A stretch of 33,672 bases of DNA from Acidimicrobiaceae bacterium (lineage in GTDB: Bacteria > Actinomycetota > Acidimicrobiia > Acidimicrobiales > Bog-793), in the NCBI GenBank assembly GCA_025464005.1, contig JAODBO010000175.1, positions 1-33,672 on the forward strand, read 5' to 3'. The notes under the pieces were generated by a model that was not told where the DNA came from, made no database searches, and saw nothing but the letters and a program-made list of their open reading frames with translations. Positions 5,391-14,181 of this stretch are shown piece by piece. Position numbers and translations under genes: made by a program. The first letter of the stretch is position 1. Each line of letters starts with the position of its first letter.

Positions 5391-8074
5391 GTGCTCAAGA
5401 CGGCGGGCCTGGGAAGCGCCGAGTCGAGCTCGGTCCGAAGGCGCCGTGCGAAGCGCACGTTGATCTCGAGCCGCTCCAGGCTCTGCGCGACGAGGCGCCT
5501 TCGTCCTCCCTCGATCTTCCCGGCAAGGAAGGTGTGCACTTCCTCGGCGTGGAGGGCCCGACCGGAATCGTCGACCTGGGCGAGTCCCGTGACGCCTTCG
5601 AGCATCCGGTGGATCGAGCTGTCGGGGAACCGTTCGAGCATCTGCTCGAAGTGGTCGACGACGAAGCGCCAGGTCGCCGGGCCGATCGAGCGACTCCCGA
5701 GCATTGTCGAGAGCAGATAGGGAGCATTCTGGCTGCGGATCTCCGTCAGGCAGAGCTCGTGCACCTGTCCGGCAAGACCTACGTCGGACAGCCGGCCGAG
5801 GGCGCCGAGGTGGCGCACCTCGTCCACCGGGTCCTGCGGCCGGCGGTAGCGGGAGAGGATCGCGTCGAGCTCGCTCTGGCCCGCGCCGTGCGCGACCACG
5901 GCGAGCACCGCCGACGCGATGTCGGGCTCGACGGGAGCCGTGCCGGCGTTGTCGGCGTCGAAGATGGCGTGGCAGCGCACGGCGACCTCGCGGTCGCCAC
6001 CGAGGATGCCGAGCGCCGTGATGAGCGCAGCGCGCAGCACGGGCGTCTGCTCGTCCTCGTCCGCTCTCGGTTCCCAGCCGATTCGCGCCAGCTGTGGCGA
6101 GAGTAGCTCGCGCGCGAACGCCGCGAGGCGCTCGCGCTGCTCGTCGGGGGCGAGCAGGTCGATGAGCCCGAGCGCGCCGATGACCACGGACCAGACGTGC
6201 GGGTCGGTCTCGCCGGCCAACCGGACGAGAAGGTCGAAGAACTCGGTCAGCGTCGAATGCTCCGCAAGGCACGTGGCCCAGCTGTCGGCCGTCAGGTTGT
6301 ACCGCTCGAGAGGACGCAGCGACTCGAGCTCGGCGAGCAGGGCCGTGCGCAGCTGTACGTCGTAGTGGATCCGGTAGAACCCGGCTCCGCCGGCGTTCAC
6401 CACGAGCGGCGCGGCGCCGGCCGCCACCTTGGCGGGCATGCTCGTGAGAAGGATCCGCTCGGCTTTCTCGCGTCCAGCGGGAGCGACGAGGACGGGCACC
6501 AGCCAGTCCGAGCCGATGGCGCTCACCGGCCGACTCGTCCCGGACGACGTCACGTCGGGGAGCGGCTCGGCCAGGTAGGAGAAAGGCGCCTGTGTGAGCT
6601 CCACGAGCTCCGACCCGTCGTCGTCGAGTGCCGCGGTAGCCGAGACGAGCGGATAGCCGCCCTGGAATATCCAGGAGTCCATGATCGCCCGGATCGGGAC
6701 GTCACCCGCCTGAGCCTCGATCGCGTCCCACAGGTCGTGGGTTTCGGTGTTGCCGTAGGCGTGTGCGGCGAGATAGCGCCGGACCCCGGCGCGGAAGCGC
6801 TCGCGGCCGAGGTACTGCTCGACCATCCACAGGACGCTCGCGCCCTTCTCGTAGGTGAGCACGTCGAACATCGCCGCCGCCTCGTCGGGCCGACGTACCG
6901 GATACTCGATCGGTCGCGTCGCGTGGAGACCGTCCACCGCGAGGGCCGCGCCCTTGCCCCGCGCGAAGCTGCCGAAGACCTGCCACTCCGGCCGGTAGTC
7001 GTCCTCGCAGCACAGTGCCATGAAGGTGGCGAACGCCTCGTTCAGCCAGATCCCGTTCCACCACTTCATCGTCACGAGGTCACCGAACCACATGTGCGCC
7101 AGCTCGTGCTCGACGACCTCGGCCAAACGCTCCAACTCGACGCGGGCGGTGCGGTCGGGGTCCGCGAGCAGGATCGCCTCCCGGAACGTCACGCAGCCGA
7201 GGTTCTCCATCGCCCCGGAGGCGAAATCGGGAAGCGCGGCGAGGTCGAGCTTCGTCCCGGGATAGGGGAGCCCGAAGTAGTCGGCGAAGAAACCGAGCGC
7301 ATGGGTAGCGACCTCGAGCGCCGGCCCGGTGAGGTGCCCCTTGCCCGGAAGGTGCACGACGCGCAGCGCAACACCGTCGACGTCGACGGGGGGCGTCGCC
7401 TCGAGCGGCCCGACCACGAACGCGACGAGATAGGTCGACATCGGGATCGTGTCGCCGAAGCGGACGCGGCGCCGGCCGTCGCCAAGGTCCTCGACGCCGA
7501 TCTCGGGGCCGTTCGATATCGCGAGCATGCCCGCCGGGGCGTCGAGGCTCACCGAGAACACCGCCTTGCGATCGGGCTCGTCGAAGCAGGGAAAGGCGCG
7601 CCGGGCGTCGGTGTCCTCGAACTGGGTGGTGGCGATGACACGCTCGACGCCGCTCTCGTCGGTGAACACGCTGCGGTAGAAGCCGCAGAGCTTGTCGTTG
7701 AGCACACCGGCGAAGCTGCTGGAAAGCGTGTAGCAGCCTGCGGGCAGGTCCTCCGAAGGTGCGAGGTAGGCGACGCGCTGGCTGGCATCGTCGATCTCGA
7801 CCCCGAGGCTGAACGAGTCGGCGGTCTCGGTGTCGTCGCCTTTGCTCGCCCAGCCGAGCGCGAGGCTCGAGTCACCGACCTCGAGCTCGAGGGCGTTCAT
7901 GACAATCCGCTCCACCGGCTCGAGCACCTCGATCTCGATGCGTGCCTCGCCGCGGAAGGTCGCAGCATCGAGGTCGGGCGAGAGCGTGAGCTCGTAACGG
8001 TGTGGGACGACCGTGTACGGGAGCCGGTAGTCCTCGAAGCCCTGGTCTGCCTGGAGCGCGTCAGGAGTCGTCAT
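5387..8074 (-). CDS. pepN: Aminopeptidase N (M1 family zinc metallopeptidase)
   Basis: 895 residues, close to actinobacterial PepN lengths. An N-terminal beta-sandwich (about 1-215) precedes the thermolysin-like domain with GAMEN at 287-291 (binds the substrate amino end), HELAH at 323-327 and the third zinc ligand Glu346 in WLNEAFA. The family TYEKGA segment follows, then a beta domain and a C-terminal ERAP1-like helical domain from about 530. It removes N-terminal residues from peptides in the cytosol; no signal peptide is present. The ATG at 8074 has no ribosome site, but TAGCGT lies 7 bases upstream, consistent with a leaderless mRNA. Its TGA overlaps the TTG of the transporter gene. It is transcribed divergently from the nucleoside-uptake operon. 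Confidence 0.95.
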   Translation of the reverse strand: MTTPDALQADQGFEDYRLPYTVVPHRYELTLSPDLDAATFRGEARIEIEVLEPVERIVMNALELEVGDSSLALGWASKGDDTETADSFSLGVEIDDASQRVAYLAPSEDLPAGCYTLSSSFAGVLNDKLCGFYRSVFTDESGVERVIATTQFEDTDARRAFPCFDEPDRKAVFSVSLDAPAGMLAISNGPEIGVEDLGDGRRRVRFGDTIPMSTYLVAFVVGPLEATPPVDVDGVALRVVHLPGKGHLTGPALEVATHALGFFADYFGLPYPGTKLDLAALPDFASGAMENLGCVTFREAILLADPDRTARVELERLAEVVEHELAHMWFGDLVTMKWWNGIWLNEAFATFMALCCEDDYRPEWQVFGSFARGKGAALAVDGLHATRPIEYPVRRPDEAAAMFDVLTYEKGASVLWMVEQYLGRERFRAGVRRYLAAHAYGNTETHDLWDAIEAQAGDVPIRAIMDSWIFQGGYPLVSATAALDDDGSELVELTQAPFSYLAEPLPDVTSSGTSRPVSAIGSDWLVPVLVAPAGREKAERILLTSMPAKVAAGAAPLVVNAGGAGFYRIHYDVQLRTALLAELESLRPLERYNLTADSWATCLAEHSTLTEFFDLLVRLAGETDPHVWSVVIGALGLIDLLAPDEQRERLAAFARELLSPQLARIGWEPRADEDEQTPVLRAALITALGILGGDREVAVRCHAIFDADNAGTAPVEPDIASAVLAVVAHGAGQSELDAILSRYRRPQDPVDEVRHLGALGRLSDVGLAGQVHELCLTEIRSQNAPYLLSTMLGSRSIGPATWRFVVDHFEQMLERFPDSSIHRMLEGVTGLAQVDDSGRALHAEEVHTFLAGKIEGGRRRLVAQSLERLEINVRFARRLRTELDSALPRPAVLST

Positions 8075-8081
8075 CGTCGCG

Positions 8082-8087
8082 ACGCTA
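8082..8087 (-). promoter_or_regulatory. -10 box for leaderless pepN transcript
   Basis: TAGCGT on the minus strand, 7 bases before the pepN ATG. The TANNNT-N6/7-start arrangement is the usual one for leaderless actinobacterial mRNAs, and pepN has no Shine-Dalgarno sequence. Confidence 0.4.
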
Positions 8088-8142
8088 ACGGCCGGCGCCC
8101 CCGGCGTCGATCCCCGTCGCGCGTGCTCGCCGCGATGACCTG

Positions 8143-8171
8143 TGGACCGGATCGCGCGAAAGGCGTAACCT
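8143..8171 (+). promoter_or_regulatory. Candidate promoter of the nucleoside transport operon
   Basis: TGGACC (8143-8148), a 17-bp spacer and TAACCT (8166-8171) form a reasonable sigma-70-like promoter in the 265-bp divergent region between pepN and the binding-protein gene. It would give a leader of about 160 nt. A second weaker option is GATAAC near 8244. Confidence 0.35.
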
Positions 8172-8339
8172 CCTCATCATCCGAACGTAAGGACGCGGCG
8201 GTCGGCGGCTCGAGGGGGCCCGTCCGGCGTGCGCGCCATGTGAGATAACCGAGCGCGTGCTGCTCGGGTGCGACGAGTTGCAGTGCCCGAGAGGACCTGG
8301 CCCGGCTACCGGTGCCAACACGGCGATAGGGGAGATTTC

Positions 8340-9509
8340 ATGGCCATCAACGACCAGGCTCACGACGGCGCTCGAGTGCGCCGTCCGCGCTCCGCGAGGC
8401 GCTCGGCACTCGTCGCGGTCCTCTCGGCATCTGCGCTCGGCGCCACTGCCGTGTCGGCGGGAGTCGCCTCGGCAAGCTCACGGACGACGAGGGCGGCGCG
8501 CGTCGCCCACGCGTCGCCGTTCCTCGCGTGCGAGGTTACCGACACCGGCGGCATCGACGACCGCTCCTTCAACGCGTCCGCCTACCAAGGTTTGCAGCTG
8601 GCGAAGGCGGCCGACCCGGCCATCAGTTTCAAGTACCTCGGCTCGACGTCGACGAGCAACTACACCCCGAACATCAACACCTTCATCGCGAAGAAGTGCG
8701 GGATCATCATCACCGTCGGCTTCGACATGGCGAGTGCGACCCAGGCGGCCGCGAAGGCCCACCCGAGCCAGAAGTTCGCGATCGTCGACTTCACCTACAC
8801 CCCGGCGATCAAGAACGTGCTGGCCCTCCACTACGACACCAACCAGGACGGGTTCCTCGGCGGTTACCTCGCAGCGGCGGAGAGCAAGACCGGCAAGGTC
8901 GGCACCTTCGGCGGCCAGGACATCCCGACCGTCACGGTCTACATGGACGGTTGGGTCGCGGGAGTGCGCTACTACGACAAGGTGAACCACGCGCACGTCG
9001 TGGCGCTCGGCTGGACGCCGAAGAAGGTCAGGACCGCGGGCAGCTTCGCCGGGAACGGGTTGTTCACCAACGACTTCGTCAACCAGACGCTGGGCAAGAC
9101 CGAAGCGTCGACCCTCATGGCCCAGGGCGCCGACGTCATCTTCCCGGTCGCCGGCTCGGTGGGACTCGGTGCAGCCGCTGCCGTGAAGCAGGCCGGTGCG
9201 GCCCACTACATGGAGTGGGTCGACACCGACGGCTGCATCTCGGCGCCGCAGTACTGCTCACTGTTCCTCACGAGCGTGACGAAGGGCATAGCGCCCTCGG
9301 TCAAGGCGGCCACGCTCTCGGCGGCCAAGGGCACCTTCGCCGGCGGCAACTACAACGGCACGCTCACCAACGGCGGGGTCTCGCTGTCACCGTTCCACGA
9401 CTTCAACGCCACGATCCCGGCCAAGGTGAAGGCCGCGCTCGTCTCGCTGAAGGCGGGCATCATCTCCGGCAAGATCTCGACGGACCCGGACTCCTACCCG
9501 GCCGGCTGA
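8340..9509 (+). CDS. BMP-family nucleoside-binding protein of an ABC importer
   Basis: 389 residues. The ATG at 8340 is chosen because GGGGAG lies 7 bases upstream. A signal peptide is present (arginines at 17-21, hydrophobic core about 22-42, Ala-rich cleavage region VASASS). The mature part starts with the BMP signature VTDTGGIDDRSFNASAYQG, followed by the periplasmic-binding-protein fold typical of BmpA/Med/PnrA and NupN. Family members bind purine and pyrimidine nucleosides and pass them to the ABC permeases. Unusually, no lipobox cysteine follows the signal; the first cysteine is Cys64, inside the first strand (FLACEVT). Hairpins separate it from the ATPase gene, as often seen where the binding protein must be made in excess. 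The genes downstream make nucleoside binding very likely. Confidence 0.9.
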   Translation: MAINDQAHDGARVRRPRSARRSALVAVLSASALGATAVSAGVASASSRTTRAARVAHASPFLACEVTDTGGIDDRSFNASAYQGLQLAKAADPAISFKYLGSTSTSNYTPNINTFIAKKCGIIITVGFDMASATQAAAKAHPSQKFAIVDFTYTPAIKNVLALHYDTNQDGFLGGYLAAAESKTGKVGTFGGQDIPTVTVYMDGWVAGVRYYDKVNHAHVVALGWTPKKVRTAGSFAGNGLFTNDFVNQTLGKTEASTLMAQGADVIFPVAGSVGLGAAAAVKQAGAAHYMEWVDTDGCISAPQYCSLFLTSVTKGIAPSVKAATLSAAKGTFAGGNYNGTLTNGGVSLSPFHDFNATIPAKVKAALVSLKAGIISGKISTDPDSYPAG

Positions 9510-9554
9510 GCCGGGCGGCACGGATCGGTACGCGGTGGCGTAGCCGCCCTACGC
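9497..9554 (+). terminator. Paired hairpins between binding-protein and ATPase genes
   Basis: CCCGGC-CGGCTGA-GCCGGG (9497-9515) spans the binding-protein stop codon, and GCGTAG-CCGCC-CTACGC (9538-9554) follows in the short gap before the ATPase gene. Neither has a U-tract. They probably stabilise the upstream mRNA end or cause partial termination, raising binding-protein output over the membrane components. Confidence 0.4.
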
Positions 9555-9576
9555 TGCTCGCGATGACGAGGTCCCG

Positions 9577-11097
9577 ATGAGGCTCGAGCTGGTCGGCGTC
9601 ACCAAGCGGTTCGGCGCGCTCGTCGCGAACGACTCGGTGGACCTCGCCGTCGAGCCCGGGGAGATCCACTGCCTGCTCGGCGAGAACGGTGCCGGGAAGA
9701 GCACGTTGATGAACGTGCTGTTCGGTTTGCTCCACGCCGACGAGGGAGAGATCCGCATCGACGGGGATGCGGTGACCTTCGCCGACCCCGGTGAGGCGGT
9801 TCGCCGGGGGATCGGCATGGTTCATCAGCACTTCATGCTCGTGCCGGTCTTCACCGTCGCCGAGAATGTCGTCCTCGGCTTCGAGCCGACCCGTCGCTTC
9901 GGCTTCCTCGACCATCGCAAGGCACGTGCCGACATCCGGCGCCTGTCGGCGGAGTTCGGCCTCGAGGTGGATCCGGACGCGACGGTCGAGGACCTCCCGG
10001 TGGGCGTGCAGCAGCGGGTGGAGATCTTGAAGGCGCTCCAACGCGACGCTCGAGTGCTGATCCTCGACGAGCCGACGGCCGTGCTCACGCCGCAGGAGAT
10101 CTCCGCGCTCTTCGAGATCATGCGCTCGCTCGGCGCCTCGGGGCGCTCGATCTTGTTCATCACGCACAAGCTGAAAGAGGTGTTGGCGGTCGCCGATCGG
10201 ATCACCGTGATGCGCCTCGGCCGCGTCGTCGGGACGACGACGCCGCAGGAGAGCGACGAGAGCGCGCTGGCGGCGATGATGGTCGGGCGCTCCGTCGAGC
10301 TCGTCGTCCAGAAGGGCCCGGCGAACCCGGGGCGCGAGGTGCTACGCGTGCGCGACCTGACGGTGGTCGACGAGCGTGGCGTCGTCGTCGTCGACCACGT
10401 CGATCTCGAGGTTCGAGCCGGCGAGATCGTCGCGCTCGCCGGCGTCCAGGGCAACGGCCAGACGGAGATCGTGGAGGCCTTGACCGGGCTGCGGCCCCTC
10501 CGCGGAGGATCCATCGAGCTCGACGGGTCCGAGGTCGCCGGGTCGTCGCCGCACGAGATGATCCGCGCCGGGGTCGCCCACGTCCCCGAGGACCGCCAAC
10601 GCGACGGGCTCGTCCTGCCCATGTCGGTCGCTGACAACCTGGTGCTCGACATCCAGGACTCGGAGCCCTTCGCGCGCTTCGGCTCGCGGGACCTCGCCGC
10701 CGTGCGGGCCAACGCCGAGCAGAAGCTCGGCGACTTCGACATCAGGGCATCATCGGTGGACGTGGCGGTTGCCACCCTCTCCGGGGGCAACCAGCAGAAG
10801 GTCGTCGTCGCGCGAGAGCTGTCGAGGCCGATCAAGCTGCTCGTCGCGTCGCAGCCGACCCGTGGTCTCGACGTTGGCTCCATCGAGTACGTGCATCGCC
10901 AGATCGTCGCCCAGCGCGACAGGGGCGTAGCGGTGCTCATCGTGTCATCCGAGCTCGACGAGGTGCTCGCGCTCGGCGACCGAGTCGTCGTCATGTTCCG
11001 GGGACGGATCATGGGAGTGGTGGACTCGAGCGTCGACCGCGACACGATCGGTCTGATGATGGCGGGCGTGGTCGAGAGCCGGGCCGCAACCCGGTGA
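9577..11097 (+). CDS. Nucleoside ABC transporter, double-domain ATPase
   Basis: 506 residues with two ABC modules in tandem, as in NupO/RnsB-type and sugar (MglA/RbsA) transporters. Domain 1: Walker A GENGAGKST at 35-43, signature VGVQQRVEIL in the degenerate form usual for this class, Walker B LILDEPTAVLTPQE. Domain 2: degenerate Walker A GVQGNGQTE, signature LSGGNQQKVVVAREL and Walker B LLVASQPTRGLDVGS. Only domain 1 has a canonical Walker A and B, which is normal in the family. It powers nucleoside import together with the two permeases. The ATG at 9577 has GAGG upstream. Its TGA overlaps the GTG of the first permease. Confidence 0.92.
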   Translation: MRLELVGVTKRFGALVANDSVDLAVEPGEIHCLLGENGAGKSTLMNVLFGLLHADEGEIRIDGDAVTFADPGEAVRRGIGMVHQHFMLVPVFTVAENVVLGFEPTRRFGFLDHRKARADIRRLSAEFGLEVDPDATVEDLPVGVQQRVEILKALQRDARVLILDEPTAVLTPQEISALFEIMRSLGASGRSILFITHKLKEVLAVADRITVMRLGRVVGTTTPQESDESALAAMMVGRSVELVVQKGPANPGREVLRVRDLTVVDERGVVVVDHVDLEVRAGEIVALAGVQGNGQTEIVEALTGLRPLRGGSIELDGSEVAGSSPHEMIRAGVAHVPEDRQRDGLVLPMSVADNLVLDIQDSEPFARFGSRDLAAVRANAEQKLGDFDIRASSVDVAVATLSGGNQQKVVVARELSRPIKLLVASQPTRGLDVGSIEYVHRQIVAQRDRGVAVLIVSSELDEVLALGDRVVVMFRGRIMGVVDSSVDRDTIGLMMAGVVESRAATR

Positions 11098-12425
11098 GCG
11101 ACGGCGAGATGCCGGACCAGCCGGGGGCGCGGAACCCTGCCGCTCCTGCGCCGGCGTCAAGCGACGCCACCTCCGACGCCACCTCGGACGCCGCCCCGCC
11201 ACGGCCGCGCCGGCCGTGGCCCGCGCCGCTACGCCGGCTCGTCGAAGCCAATGTGGCCGTCGTAACGTTCCTCTCGGTGTTCAGCGCGCTGCTGCTCGGC
11301 GGCGTGCTGATCATCGTCACGACGCCGGCGGTCCTGCACGCGCTCGCCAACATCGTGTCGTCGCCCGGGCGGGCGCTCGGTGTGGCCGGCTCGACCGTGG
11401 GCGACGCGTACAGCGCGATGTTCACGGGCGCGATCTTCTCGCCGTCGTCACTCGGCCACGCCATCTCGACCGGCCACGGCTGGACCGCGACTCTCACACC
11501 CATCTCGGAGTCGCTCGTGTCCGCGACCCCGCTCATCCTCGCCGGCATCGGCGTCGCCATCGGCTTCAGCACGGGAGTGTTCAACATCGGCGCCCAGGGC
11601 CAGCTGATCGCGGGCGCGCTAGCGGCGCTCTATGCCGGCTTCGCGGTCCGGCTGCCGATCGGGATCCACCTGCCGATCGTCGTCCTCGCGGGCGCCGCAG
11701 GCGGCGCGATCGCCGGCTGGATACCGGGGTACTTGAAGGCCAGGACAGGCGCCCACGAGGTCATCACGACGATCATGCTCAACTACGTGATGCTCAATCT
11801 CCTCAACTATTTCCTCACGACCAGGCCTTTCCAGCAGCCGGGGCAGTCGAACGCGATCTCCAAGACGATGCCATCGACGGCGCGCCTACCCCACCTGTTC
11901 GGCAGTGGCCTGCGGGTGAACGCGGGCCTCGTCATCGCCCTCGTCCTCGTCGCGGCGGCGTGGTGGTTCACGCGCCGGAGCACGCTCGGCTTCTCCTTTC
12001 GTGTCATCGGGCTCAACCCCCGCGCCGGCAAGACCGCCGGCATCGACGCTCGACGCGTCACCGTTCTCGTCTTGACGATCTCGGGGGCGCTCGCGGGCCT
12101 CGCGGGCATGGCGTCGCTCGCGGGCACGGACTACTTCCTCTCCTCCGGCTATGGCGGCAACATCGGTTTCAACGCCATCACCGTCGCCCTGCTCGGCAGG
12201 AACCGTCCCGTCGGCGTGCTGCTCGCGGCCCTGCTCTTCGGCGCACTCGAGGTCGGTGGGCGCAACATGCAGGCGGTAACGAACATCCCGATCGATCTCA
12301 CCTCGGTGATCCAGGCCCTCATCGTGCTCTTCGTGGCGACCCCAGTGCTCGTCCGGGAGATCTACCGGTTGCGCGGGACGGGCGACGGCTCGATCCAGCT
12401 CTCGACCTCGGGTTGGGGCGGATGA
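11094..12425 (+). CDS. Nucleoside ABC transporter permease 1 (NupP-like)
   Basis: 443 residues, starting with GTG in a GTGA overlap with the ATPase stop. The first 45 residues are Pro/Ala/Asp-rich and low-complexity, including a short repeat encoded by duplicated GACGCCACCTC units, and are presumably cytosolic. About nine to ten membrane helices follow. The BPD_transp_2 family segment GFSTGVFNIGAQGQLIAGALAA and the coupling region EVITTIMLNYVMLNLLNYFL are both clear. It forms half of the transport channel with the next gene product. Confidence 0.9.
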   Translation: MSDGEMPDQPGARNPAAPAPASSDATSDATSDAAPPRPRRPWPAPLRRLVEANVAVVTFLSVFSALLLGGVLIIVTTPAVLHALANIVSSPGRALGVAGSTVGDAYSAMFTGAIFSPSSLGHAISTGHGWTATLTPISESLVSATPLILAGIGVAIGFSTGVFNIGAQGQLIAGALAALYAGFAVRLPIGIHLPIVVLAGAAGGAIAGWIPGYLKARTGAHEVITTIMLNYVMLNLLNYFLTTRPFQQPGQSNAISKTMPSTARLPHLFGSGLRVNAGLVIALVLVAAAWWFTRRSTLGFSFRVIGLNPRAGKTAGIDARRVTVLVLTISGALAGLAGMASLAGTDYFLSSGYGGNIGFNAITVALLGRNRPVGVLLAALLFGALEVGGRNMQAVTNIPIDLTSVIQALIVLFVATPVLVREIYRLRGTGDGSIQLSTSGWGG

Positions 12426-13729
12426 GCGTCCTCGAGGCGGCGTTGCCCGGCCCGTCGCCGCCGCCCGAGCAGCACGCCCCTCCGCCCGACAGCCGGCTCG
12501 TCTCGAGCGGGCGCATCCGCGGCATGGGAACGTTCCTCGTGGCGCTCGCGGCCGTCATGACCTTCGCCTTCGGCCTCGGCGTGCCGAGCAGCGATCGTGC
12601 GACCTTCATCCTCACCGCGCCGCCGGCGGTGAACGTCGCGCCGCTCACGATGTCGGTGCGGTGGGTTTCGATCGTTCTGGCGGTGCTCTGCGCCGCGGCC
12701 GGGCTCTGGCTCGTCTTCAGGCGCGAGCAACGCGCCTCCTATCTCGTGTTCGGCGCGGGGTTCACCCTCTTCCTGTGGTCGTTCCTCACCTGGGTGGCGC
12801 GAGGCGCCCAGCTCAACTTCGTGCAGATGCTCGCCACGACGTTGATCTCCACGACGCCGCTCGTGTTCGGCTCTCTGTCCGGCATCATGTGCGAGCGCTC
12901 CGGCGTGATCAACATCGCGATCGAGGGCCAGTTCCTCGCCGGCGCGTTCCTCGGGGCGATGATCGGCAGCGTCACCGGCGACCTCTGGCTCGGGGTGCTC
13001 GCGGGAGCAGTGGCCGGTGGGCTGTTCGGTTGGCTGCTCGCGTTCTTGACCTTGCGCTACGGCATCGACCAGATCATCGCCGGCGTGGTGATCGTCGCCT
13101 TTTGCACGGGACTCACCACCTTCCTGACCGAGCAGGTGCTGACGCCGGACCAGGCGACGCTCAACAGCCCGCAGACGTTCGCCGCGATCGGGATCCCTTT
13201 GCTCGACAAGATCCCGATCGTCGGGCCCGTGCTGTTCGACCAGAACGTCTTCGTCTACCTCGCGGCCGTGCTGCTCGTCGTGGTCCACGTCGGGCTCTTC
13301 CGGACGCGCTGGGGGTTGCGGGTGCGTGCCGTCGGCGAGCATCCTCACGCCGCGGAGACGGTCGGTGTCCACGTCATCTCGGTGCGCTACCGCAACGTGA
13401 TCCTGGGCGGCGCCATCGCCGGGATCGGCGGCGCGTCCTTCACGATCGGCTCGGTCGGTCAGTTCTCCCCCCAGATGACCGCGGGACTCGGCTACGTCGC
13501 GCTCGCGGCGATGATCTTCGGGAGGTGGCGACCCTTCGGAGCGCTCGGCGCCGCGCTGCTGTTCGGCTTCTGCGTCTCGCTCCAGAGCTTCCTCGCCGTG
13601 CTGAACGTCGGGATCCCCTCCCCGTTCCTCGCGATGGCGCCCTACGTCATCACCATCGCCGTGGTCTCGGGCCTCGTCGGTCGGGTCCGGCCCCCGGCGG
13701 CCGACGGCGCTCCGTATCGCCGGGAGTAG
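12422..13729 (+). CDS. Nucleoside ABC transporter permease 2 (NupQ-like)
   Basis: 435 residues from an ATG in an ATGA overlap with permease 1. A longer open frame upstream is out of register with permease 1 and is not used. After a Pro-rich N-terminus there are two extra helices (about 35-60 and 80-100), then the conserved core with LSGIMCERSGVINIAIEGQFLAGAFLGA and YGIDQIIAGVVIVAFCTGL, the typical second permease of BMP-linked nucleoside importers. It pairs with permease 1 in the membrane. The cytidine deaminase gene starts 12 bp downstream. Confidence 0.9.
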   Translation: MSVLEAALPGPSPPPEQHAPPPDSRLVSSGRIRGMGTFLVALAAVMTFAFGLGVPSSDRATFILTAPPAVNVAPLTMSVRWVSIVLAVLCAAAGLWLVFRREQRASYLVFGAGFTLFLWSFLTWVARGAQLNFVQMLATTLISTTPLVFGSLSGIMCERSGVINIAIEGQFLAGAFLGAMIGSVTGDLWLGVLAGAVAGGLFGWLLAFLTLRYGIDQIIAGVVIVAFCTGLTTFLTEQVLTPDQATLNSPQTFAAIGIPLLDKIPIVGPVLFDQNVFVYLAAVLLVVVHVGLFRTRWGLRVRAVGEHPHAAETVGVHVISVRYRNVILGGAIAGIGGASFTIGSVGQFSPQMTAGLGYVALAAMIFGRWRPFGALGAALLFGFCVSLQSFLAVLNVGIPSPFLAMAPYVITIAVVSGLVGRVRPPAADGAPYRRE

Positions 13730-13740
13730 GCTGCCCCGCC

Positions 13741-14181
13741 GTGACCCCGGACCCGCCCTCGAGCGAGACCGTCCGCGTCGACTGGGACTTGCTGCGGACC
13801 ACCGCCGACGAGATGGCCGCCCACGCGTACGCCCCGTACTCCGGACTTCGCGTCGGGGCCGCGGGATTGTGCTCCGACGGCCGTATCGTCCGGGGCTGCA
13901 ACGTCGAGAACGCGTCGTACGGTGTCACGCTGTGCGCAGAATGCGGGCTCGTCAGCGATCTCGCGGCGTCGGGGGGCGGCAGGCTCGTCGCGCTGAGCGT
14001 CACGGCTGGTGACGGTCGCCCGCTCGCGCCCTGCGGGCGCTGCCGGCAGTTGCTCGTGGAGCACGGCGACCCGACCTTTCTCCTCGATGCCGGCCGGGAC
14101 GCGTCGCCGGTGACCCTTTCCGCGCTGCTCCCGGGGGCCTTCGACAGCGAGGAGCTCGCCCTGCGGCGGGACCGGCCTTGA
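13741..14181 (+). CDS. cdd: Cytidine deaminase
   Basis: 146 residues, the size of tetrameric-type Cdd. It converts cytidine and deoxycytidine to uridine and deoxyuridine in the cytosol. The zinc site is complete: C65-A-E67 in GCNVENASYGVTLCAE (Glu67 is the proton shuttle) and P97-C98-G-R-C101-R-Q. The first zinc ligand is cysteine, not histidine, as in the short tetrameric enzymes. The GTG start at 13741 is supported by alignment of the N-terminal helix and by TAGGCT eight bases upstream, which overlaps the permease stop and could be an internal leaderless promoter. The stop overlaps deoA (TTGA). Confidence 0.95.
   Translation: MTPDPPSSETVRVDWDLLRTTADEMAAHAYAPYSGLRVGAAGLCSDGRIVRGCNVENASYGVTLCAECGLVSDLAASGGGRLVALSVTAGDGRPLAPCGRCRQLLVEHGDPTFLLDAGRDASPVTLSALLPGAFDSEELALRRDRP

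Noticed and set aside
6197..8248. 683-codon plus-strand open frame antisense to pepN
   Set aside because: It mirrors the pepN codon pattern, has no family motifs and is rich in Arg/Glu/Val as antisense frames are; pepN is certain.
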